Below are positions 9,977 through 17,123 of a stretch of DNA of 64,000 nt, in pieces. The notes beneath the pieces were generated by a model. It was not told where the DNA came from and made no database searches. It saw only the letters and a program-made list of their open reading frames with translations. The position numbers and the translations under genes were made by a program. This DNA is from an uncultured Bdellovibrionales bacterium (GTDB lineage Bacteria > Bdellovibrionota > Bdellovibrionia > Bdellovibrionales > UBA1609), in contig CAILEP010000008.1 of assembly GCA_903833275.1 (NCBI GenBank), forward strand, positions 1-64,000. The letters run 5' to 3'. The stretch's first letter is position 1; every line of letters starts with the position of its first letter.

Positions 9977-10278
9977 CTATAACCTCTTAATTACATAATT
10001 CAGTAAGTCATCTCTCTTTTCGGTGGGTTACCGGCATATCTGAACCACTCGTGGTCCGGTGACCTTAAAAAACTGAATTTTCGGGCTCGGCCAAAGTCGG
10101 GGTATAGAGCGTGCGTCAGGTCTAGATTTTACGCAGCCCAGCCCATGGTCCAGGCACCAACCCGGCATCTGGGCCACTAATGACCCATTCATGGCACTTA
10201 ATATGCCCCCGGCGCACCCCCTCCTGATCGCCACAGTATTACCTTGCAGATTAGGTCTAGTTTATTTAAAACCTCAGC

Positions 10279-12903
10279 GTGAATTCAAATGAACTTCTAA
10301 TATATGCACCCCTTTCAGGCATTGCTGTCGCCTTGGCCAATGTGCCAGACCCCGCCTTTGCGCAAAACATGGTGGGCGTCGGCACGGCTATTGACCCCAT
10401 ATCTGAAAAGGTTTTGGCGCCGTTTGACGGCCGAGTTATCCAATGCCACCCTGCCCGCCACGCAGTTGTAGTACGAAACAATAATGGCGTTGAAGTTCTG
10501 ATTCATGTTGGCCTCGACACCGTCAAGTTGCGCGGCGAAGGCTTTCAAATGCTTGTGAAACTCAACGACACCGTTCGATGTGGCCAACCGCTAATTCAAT
10601 TCAATTCTGACCTTATCGCCCGCAAGGCCAAAAGCTTGCTGACCGTAGTTGTCATTACTAACCCCGAAATTCTTGAAAGCTGGAGTACTCTGGCCGCTAC
10701 CCACACTTCTATTAAAGCCGGCGACCAACTGCTTCGGGCCCAGTTAAAAAGTGCGGCTGTCGAGGGCCGCGCCAACACGGCCTCTGTCGGTATATCCGCT
10801 AACGAATCAGCGGGCTTTTTAACAAAAATTAAATCGGAGCCCATTGAGATTCGCAACGCAGCCGGCTTGCACGCACGACCAGCTGCTGTTTTAAGCAGTG
10901 CAGCCAAAACTTTTCGATCTGAAATCACCATTCACAAAGCTGATCGCTCGGCCAATGTTCGCAGTCTCGTTGCCGTAATGGGGCTCGAAATCGCCAAGGG
11001 CGATCGAGTTCACTTCTTGGCATCAGGCCCCGATGCCGCTGAGGCCATTAAGGCGCTGATGAGTTTGATTGAAAAGGGCCTTGGCGAAACCGATGCCTCG
11101 CATGCAGCGCATGCAGCGCCTGCGACCAATCCCCCCAATACCAACACGGCCACCGCGGCAGCGGCACTCGCACCGACTATGGCCGATCGATTTGTGGGCG
11201 TCAGTGCCGCACCCGGCATCGCGTGTGGCCGAATTTTTCAGTTACAAAAACTTGAGATTCAGATTCAAGAACGGGGCGCGGCCCCTGATAAAGAGCGCGC
11301 GCGACTTGATCTTGCTTTGCGTGAAGCCCATTTGCAGCTTCAAATTTTAATTCATCAGCTCGAAAGCGGAAGCGACCCCAGCAAGGCTCTAATTTTCTCC
11401 GCCCACCAAGAGCTACTTGAAGACCCAAGCCTTCTCGATATTGCCCATGCCGAAATCGCTAAAAATAAAAGCGCCGAATTCGGTTGGCAAATTGCGTTCA
11501 CAACTATTTCTTCAGAACTTAAATCACTAAATAATCAATTGCTGGCCGCGCGTGCCAATGACGTTCGCGATGTCGGCCAACGCGTGCTCCGACTCTTGAC
11601 CGCCGGCACGAACCATCATATTCAATTTCCGGAAAAATGTATTTTAATTGCCGAAGACCTGACTCCATCTGACGTTGCCACCGTTGACCCAAACCGCGTA
11701 CTTGGTTTGGTGACGACCACTGGCGGTTCAACTTCACACGTCGCCATATTGGCGCGCTCGTTAGATATTCCGTCGCTTGTGGGCGCCGACCCACGAGTGT
11801 TAAATATTGCCAACGGCACTGAAGCGCTCATCGATGCCAATAGCGGCGAGCTCAAACTGCACCCCTCCGCAGACGAGATGGCTCGTTTTGAAACCGGCAA
11901 AGCCCATATTGAAAAACAGCGAAAACAAGATCGCAGCCACGCCACCGAACCCGCCCTGACACTTGATGGAGTGCAAATTCACGTTGTCGCCAATCTCAAA
12001 GGCGAGAGCGAAGCCGACGGGGCCGTTAAGTTCGGCGCTGAAGGCGTTGGCCTTTTGCGCACCGAATTTTTATTCATGAATCGCGAAACGGCCCCGACCG
12101 AAAACGAACAGCTCGCCGCTTACCTGACTATCGTTCGCGCCTTCGACGCTGGGGCGCCCCTGATAATTCGCACTCTCGACGTCGGTGGCGATAAACCCTT
12201 GCGCTATTTGCCGATTCCAAAAGAAGACAATCCGTTTTTGGGAGAACGCGGCCTTCGCGTTCAGCTCAATCGCCCCGATATGTTTCGCGAACAACTTCGC
12301 GCGATCCTAAAAGCCTCAGCCGAACCGAAGGCACAGGTTAAAATAATGTTTCCGATGGTCACTACACTCAGCGAGCTCAGACAAGCCAAAGCCATTCTCG
12401 AAGAAGAGCGCGTTAAGTTAGGTGTTAAACCGATTTCGATCGGGATTATGGTTGAGGTGCCCTCTGCCGCATTGCTCGCCGAACAATTTGCCCAAGAATG
12501 CGATTTCTTTTCAATCGGCAGCAACGATCTTACGCAATACACTCTCGCCATCGACCGCGGCCACCCGAAACTTGCAGCCATGGCCGATGGGCTCGATCCA
12601 AGTGTGCTGCGCTTAATTGATATGACTGTTCGCGGGGCGCGCAAATACGAAAAATGGGTGGGCGTCTGCGGCGGTATTGCCAGCGACCATCAGGCCGTGC
12701 CCATCCTTCTTGGTCTCGGCGTCACCGAGCTCAGCGTTAGTATCCCAGCGGTGCCATCTATAAAAGCGCAAATTCGCAAACTCACTTTGAAGCAATGCCA
12801 AGCCATCGCGGCTCGCGCTCTCGAGGCCGAATCGGCCGCTGAAGTAAGAGACCAAGCCAACAATACCCATATCAATACAGAACAGGCGAACCTCCTTAAC
12901 TAA
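10279..12903 (+). CDS. PTS multiphosphoryl protein EIIA(Glc-type)-HPr-EI fusion (GTG start)
   Basis: EIIA VLIHVGLDTV; HPr NAAGLHARPAAVL; EI GGSTSHVAILARSLDIP and EI C-terminal PEP-binding motifs. Confidence 0.93.
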   Translation: MNSNELLIYAPLSGIAVALANVPDPAFAQNMVGVGTAIDPISEKVLAPFDGRVIQCHPARHAVVVRNNNGVEVLIHVGLDTVKLRGEGFQMLVKLNDTVRCGQPLIQFNSDLIARKAKSLLTVVVITNPEILESWSTLAATHTSIKAGDQLLRAQLKSAAVEGRANTASVGISANESAGFLTKIKSEPIEIRNAAGLHARPAAVLSSAAKTFRSEITIHKADRSANVRSLVAVMGLEIAKGDRVHFLASGPDAAEAIKALMSLIEKGLGETDASHAAHAAPATNPPNTNTATAAAALAPTMADRFVGVSAAPGIACGRIFQLQKLEIQIQERGAAPDKERARLDLALREAHLQLQILIHQLESGSDPSKALIFSAHQELLEDPSLLDIAHAEIAKNKSAEFGWQIAFTTISSELKSLNNQLLAARANDVRDVGQRVLRLLTAGTNHHIQFPEKCILIAEDLTPSDVATVDPNRVLGLVTTTGGSTSHVAILARSLDIPSLVGADPRVLNIANGTEALIDANSGELKLHPSADEMARFETGKAHIEKQRKQDRSHATEPALTLDGVQIHVVANLKGESEADGAVKFGAEGVGLLRTEFLFMNRETAPTENEQLAAYLTIVRAFDAGAPLIIRTLDVGGDKPLRYLPIPKEDNPFLGERGLRVQLNRPDMFREQLRAILKASAEPKAQVKIMFPMVTTLSELRQAKAILEEERVKLGVKPISIGIMVEVPSAALLAEQFAQECDFFSIGSNDLTQYTLAIDRGHPKLAAMADGLDPSVLRLIDMTVRGARKYEKWVGVCGGIASDHQAVPILLGLGVTELSVSIPAVPSIKAQIRKLTLKQCQAIAARALEAESAAEVRDQANNTHINTEQANLLN

Positions 12904-12918
12904 AAAGGCCCTAACATT

Positions 12919-14697
12919 ATGGCAAGTTTATCATCAGCAACCGAAACATTAGGCGCCCGCAGCATCCATTTTCTGAAAGAAGCTTTCGGGCTTTTGCAGA
13001 AAATCGGCAAATCATTGATGTTACCGGTTTCGGTTTTGCCCATCGCCGGCATCTTGCTTGGAGTTGGTAGCGCCCACTTTAGCTGGATGCCCGAATCGGT
13101 CTCGGTCATTATGGCTCAATCGGGCGGAGCCATCTTCGGCAGCCTGCCGCTTATCTTTGCCATTGCAGTCGCTGTAGGTCTAACTGAAAACGACGGCGTC
13201 GCGGCCCTTGCCGCCACCGTTGGCTTTATGGTTTTTATTGCCACTCTCGGAGTAATGGCAAAACTTCTCGGCCACGACACAACTGAAATTATGGGCATGA
13301 AGTCCGTCGATACCGGCGTATTCGGCGGGATCGTAACGGGCGGGATGGCCGCTTTTCTATTCAAGCGATTCTATCGAATTCAATTACCGACATACCTTGG
13401 CTTTTTTGCCGGCAAAAGATTTGTGCCGATTATCACGGCCCTATCGGCCATTGGTCTAGCCATGGTGACGAGTATCGTTTGGCCACCCATCCAGGGTGCG
13501 ATCAATCAACTCTCTCACGCAGCCGCTTATGGCAGCCCAGCCTATGCTGCGACGTTATACGGTATCGTCGAGCGGCTTCTCGTACCATTCGGCCTGCACC
13601 ACATCTGGAATGTCCCGTTCTTTTTTGAAATCGGCAGCTTTATCGATAAGACCGGTAAGGCGGTTCACGGTGACATCAATCGCTTTTTTGCCGGTGACCC
13701 TACAGCTGGCATTCTCGGTGGCGCCTATCTTTTTAAAATGTGGGGTCTGCCTGCCGCTGGTTTAGCAATCTGGCAGTGCGCGAAACCCGACCAAAAAGCC
13801 AAAGTTGGCTCGATTATGATTTCAGCGGCATTGACCTCATTTCTAACTGGTATCACCGAACCACTCGAATTTTCATTTCTCTTCGTCGCCCCGATTCTTT
13901 ATTTTGTTCACGCATTGTTAGCCGGCGCCGGCCAATTTATATTCGGCGTGCTCGGCGCCAAACTTGGCTTCACCTTTTCACAAGGCTTTATCGACTACGT
14001 TCTGTACTATTCGCTCGATACGAAACCTTGGCTTGTTCTAATTCTAGGGCCGATATTTGCGCTGGTGTATTACGGCGTTTTTCGCAGCCTCATTCTCGCC
14101 CTTGATTTAAAAACACCCGGTCGCGAAATGAACGACGACACCTTAACCGAGAACGTCGGGGTCGCGAGCCTCGATGACGACCAACCCGGCAGCAGCCGGG
14201 CCCAATCTTTAATTGCCGCTTTTGGCGGTAGAGAAAATTTGAAAAGTCTCGACGCTTGCATCACTCGTTTGCGAATTGAGCTTAATGATGTTTCAAAACT
14301 GCGAGCTGACCAGCTCAAAGCCCTCGGCGCCAGCGGAGTACTCACCGTGGGCTCAAGCGTTCAAGCTATTTTCGGCCCACTTTCTGAAAATTTAAAAGCT
14401 GAAATGGAAGACGCTCTTAAGTGTCGAACTGCTAAAGTAAAAGCACCCGCTACACAAAAACCGACCACATCAACAACGACAAATTTGCTTTCACCAGCCT
14501 GGCTCGCCGCCCTCGGCGGGGTCGGCAATGTGATTGATTCAACCCCTTGCGCTCTGACACGCATGAGAGTTGTGTTGCGTGACCAAGATCTTTTGGACGA
14601 AAAAGCCCTAATCGCGGCTGGCGTTCAAGCCGTTGTGAAGTTAAATTCAAGCGCCAAGAACCAGTCGGTTTATCACTTATTAGTTGGGCTCGAATAA
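12919..14697 (+). CDS. PTS EIIC (glucose/N-acetylglucosamine family) with two EIIB domains
   Basis: EIIC sequence then LDACITRLRIEL and a second STPCALTRMRVVL EIIB cysteine motif. Confidence 0.9.
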   Translation: MASLSSATETLGARSIHFLKEAFGLLQKIGKSLMLPVSVLPIAGILLGVGSAHFSWMPESVSVIMAQSGGAIFGSLPLIFAIAVAVGLTENDGVAALAATVGFMVFIATLGVMAKLLGHDTTEIMGMKSVDTGVFGGIVTGGMAAFLFKRFYRIQLPTYLGFFAGKRFVPIITALSAIGLAMVTSIVWPPIQGAINQLSHAAAYGSPAYAATLYGIVERLLVPFGLHHIWNVPFFFEIGSFIDKTGKAVHGDINRFFAGDPTAGILGGAYLFKMWGLPAAGLAIWQCAKPDQKAKVGSIMISAALTSFLTGITEPLEFSFLFVAPILYFVHALLAGAGQFIFGVLGAKLGFTFSQGFIDYVLYYSLDTKPWLVLILGPIFALVYYGVFRSLILALDLKTPGREMNDDTLTENVGVASLDDDQPGSSRAQSLIAAFGGRENLKSLDACITRLRIELNDVSKLRADQLKALGASGVLTVGSSVQAIFGPLSENLKAEMEDALKCRTAKVKAPATQKPTTSTTTNLLSPAWLAALGGVGNVIDSTPCALTRMRVVLRDQDLLDEKALIAAGVQAVVKLNSSAKNQSVYHLLVGLE

Positions 14698-14730
14698 AAT
14701 TGAGCTATTAGTTCTCAAAAAACGAAAAAA

Positions 14731-14745
14731 GTGACAATTTGTCAC
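14731..14745. promoter_or_regulatory. Perfect 7+1+7 palindrome GTGACAATTTGTCAC, candidate operator
   Basis: Exact inverted repeat about 75 bp upstream of the cytochrome start. Confidence 0.35.
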
Positions 14746-14819
14746 GTCATTTTGGCTTGTTTTTAAGCCGATATTGGCGTGATATTGTGACTGAATTACA
14801 CCACGAGAAAGGACAAGAT

Positions 14820-15359
14820 ATGACAAAACTATTCGCAATTCTAGCCTGCGTTTCTTCGCTCTATACACAAGGCGTAGCGGCCGCAGATAGCGAGCTTACG
14901 CGCGCCAATCCCGCTGCTTATCTAATCGTAGATGTGCCTGGCCAACCGCTCGCCTGGGTGTTCAGTTATTCGGCCACTGAAAACGCATTTGACTCTGCCA
15001 AATTGATTGAAACAGCAACCGGCTTGCCTGTCGCCACTGAAACGGCTGATAGTAAAACGCTGGGCAATGCGCTTTCACACGGTTCAGACCTCGCACAAAG
15101 CAAGGGCTGCCTCGCTTGCCATAGTACAAATGGTTCGAGGTCAATGGGCCCGACATATAAAGGCTTATATATGAAAAAAGAAACCGTGATCACTGGCGGC
15201 CATGAGCGCCAGGTCGTTGCCGATGACGCCTACTTAAAAACGTCGATCAAAGACCCACAAGCCGACGTCGTAAAGGGCTACCCGGCGATGATGCCAAAAG
15301 TAAATCTCACCGAACAAGAAGTTTCTGATCTTGTTGATTATATAAAATCATTGCAGTAA
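14820..15359 (+). CDS. Exported monoheme c-type cytochrome
   Basis: Signal peptide, CLACH heme motif; start chosen at 14820 after AGGACAAG. Confidence 0.85.
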   Translation: MTKLFAILACVSSLYTQGVAAADSELTRANPAAYLIVDVPGQPLAWVFSYSATENAFDSAKLIETATGLPVATETADSKTLGNALSHGSDLAQSKGCLACHSTNGSRSMGPTYKGLYMKKETVITGGHERQVVADDAYLKTSIKDPQADVVKGYPAMMPKVNLTEQEVSDLVDYIKSLQ

Positions 15360-15428
15360 GAAAATATTGCACTTTTTAGTTATTGAACGCTTTAGCTATT
15401 ACGCATTTAAAATAAAGGGGAACTTAAC

Positions 15429-16049
15429 ATGAAATCGACCTCAATCACCTGCACCGCGTTTTCGATACTGATGCTTTTTGGAATCGCCGCAACCGCTGCA
15501 ACTCCACTCTCAGATCAATCTGATATGCGCCAAGCAGCACAAATCTGCATGACTTGTCACAATCATAATGGCAACAGCGACAACCCCAATTTTCCGCGAA
15601 TTGCTGGGCAACAATTGAATTACATCGAAAACACTCTTCACGCATTTCGCGACCACAGTCGAGGCGATTATCGAGCCATCGGCTACATGTGGGGCATGAT
15701 GCAAAATCGCTCAGACGAAGAAATTCATGACCTCGCCACCTACTTCAGCTCAGTACAAGCTACGCCAAACAGAAAAGGCAATGCCGAATGGGCCGCCAAG
15801 GGCAAAGCGATTTATGAATCTGGTATCTCTGAAAAATCGCTACCCGCCTGCATGGCCTGCCACGGCCCGAATGGTGAAGGTTCAGCTGTTGCCCCTCGCC
15901 TCGCCGGTCAACACAAAGGCTATTTATTAAACCAGCTTGCTGCTTTTCGTGGTCATGATCGTCATGAAGCGACCGTTATGCCAGGCATTGTTACTCTGCT
16001 AACTCCAGATGACGAGAAAGCCGTAGTTAACTATCTTCAAGGTCTCTAA
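15429..16049 (+). CDS. Exported diheme cytochrome c (c4-like)
   Basis: CMTCH and CMACH motifs in duplicated domains. Confidence 0.9.
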   Translation: MKSTSITCTAFSILMLFGIAATAATPLSDQSDMRQAAQICMTCHNHNGNSDNPNFPRIAGQQLNYIENTLHAFRDHSRGDYRAIGYMWGMMQNRSDEEIHDLATYFSSVQATPNRKGNAEWAAKGKAIYESGISEKSLPACMACHGPNGEGSAVAPRLAGQHKGYLLNQLAAFRGHDRHEATVMPGIVTLLTPDDEKAVVNYLQGL

Positions 16050-16078
16050 AGCTAAAAGGTACGCCGTAACTTTTTTCC
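16050..16078 (+). repeat. 29-bp dispersed repeat, copy A
   Basis: gctaaaaggtacgccgtaacttttttcca, exact reverse complement present at the 3' end of mpl (58754-58782). Confidence 0.9.
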
Positions 16079-16125
16079 ACGAACGGACGCGCGTACCTTT
16101 CTTCTTCGTCCTAGAAATATTTGAA

Positions 16126-16548
16126 CTACTTCACAACTAGACGAATCGTATATTCGTTAAATGATTCGACGATGTCGATAAGACATTTGCCGGTCTCTTT
16201 CTGGCCGAGCCATTTTTTTACCGTGCATGTTGTTGTCGTCGTGCCGTCAGAATAGACAAGAGCGCCGCGCTTACCAATCGATCTATCGAATTTCAAACCC
16301 GGGACCTGAAAGGCATCTTCGTAGCCGCGACGATTGTTCGGCGGTTGATTTGGCGGGCCAATTGGCGCGAAACGGTCTTCAAGATAAACAATTAATAGCC
16401 CGTTGTTTTTGCGATCCCAATCAAAACCCGCGGCTTGAACTCTATAGTCACTCCATACTTTGCGCGTGGTGCTTTCAAAAACCACTCGCTCAGCGTGGGC
16501 GAGAGAACCAATAATTAACATTGAAAAAACCAAAGCTATCAATCGCAT
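16126..16548 (-). CDS. Small exported hypothetical protein
   Basis: Signal peptide MRLIALVFSMLIIGSLAHA; SD ACGGAGG upstream. Confidence 0.7.
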   Translation of the reverse strand: MRLIALVFSMLIIGSLAHAERVVFESTTRKVWSDYRVQAAGFDWDRKNNGLLIVYLEDRFAPIGPPNQPPNNRRGYEDAFQVPGLKFDRSIGKRGALVYSDGTTTTTCTVKKWLGQKETGKCLIDIVESFNEYTIRLVVK

Positions 16549-16726
16549 CAGAGCCTCCGTAAAAATTATGTTATTAATTTCGCTACATTAAGAAGGCTAG
16601 AAAGGATTGACGTGGGGGTCAAGTAACGAAAATAGCCCTTTCTCCCATTCAAACCGAATATTCGGTCGATAGCCAACGAAATGACCCGAGAAGCGAGTAA
16701 CGAAGTAGAGCGAAGGGGATCTGAAG

Positions 16727-16748
16727 TTGGTCGGACCGGCGAGATTTG
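16727..16748 (+). repeat. Exact 22-bp duplicate of the tRNA-Pro 3' end
   Basis: ttggtcggaccggcgagatttg identical to 16987-17008. Confidence 0.9.
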
Positions 16749-16769
16749 CATCGGCGCTTCCTGCGCCTT

Positions 16770-16789
16770 GCCGCTCGCTTACGAGCGGC
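16770..16789. repeat. Perfect stem-loop GCCGCTCG-CTTA-CGAGCGGC
   Basis: 8-bp inverted repeat with 4-nt loop. Confidence 0.8.
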
Positions 16790-16804
16790 TCCCTCTGGTC
16801 GCCC

Positions 16805-16827
16805 AAAAAGGCCGTCCTGGCCTTTTT
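16805..16827. terminator. Hairpin AAAAAGGCC-GTCCT-GGCCTTTTT, bidirectional terminator-like
   Basis: 9-bp perfect stem ending in T-tracts on both strands. Confidence 0.6.
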
Positions 16828-16865
16828 GTGAACTCGCATCGATAGGCTCCAAACCGGTGGTTGAA

Positions 16866-16990
16866 CCAAACTCTCCCCCTGCCTTTCAGACGAGGCGTTA
16901 CCGATCGAGTGAAGTGAGGCGTGCGTAATCGCACGTCGCAGCGAAGCGAGAGAGGGGCAACAAAGTATGAAAGGCAGGGGGAGAGTTTGG
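16866..16990. repeat. 23-bp perfect inverted repeat spanning the tRNA-Pro 3' CCA end
   Basis: 16866-16888 ccaaactctccccctgcctttca; 16968-16990 is its exact reverse complement. Confidence 0.9.
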
Positions 16991-17064
16991 TCGGACCGGC
17001 GAGATTTGAACTCGCGACCTCCTGCACCCCAAGCAGGCGCTCTACCGGGCTGAGCCACGGTCCG
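16988..17064 (-). tRNA. tRNA-Pro (anticodon GGG), CCA encoded
   Basis: Cloverleaf: acceptor CGGACCG/CGGTCCG, anticodon arm CCTGC-TTGGGGT-GCAGG, T arm GCGAG-TTCAAAT-CTCGC, 3' ACCA. Confidence 0.95.
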
Positions 17065-17123
17065 ACTGTCGAAAAGACGCTTGGACCAACGAATCTCACC
17101 CGAGACGCCGTAAAAATCAAGAC

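Noticed and set aside
11097-11160. Short tandem catgcagcg repeat as a microsatellite of interest
   Set aside because: It is an Ala/His/Pro-rich interdomain linker in the PTS fusion; ordinary low complexity.
16597-17120. ORFs 16597-17058 and 16779-17120 (- strand) as protein genes
   Set aside because: They overlap tRNA-Pro and its hairpin repeats; the EFKSRRSDQ / SSNLAGPT strings are the typical spurious translation of a tRNA T arm.
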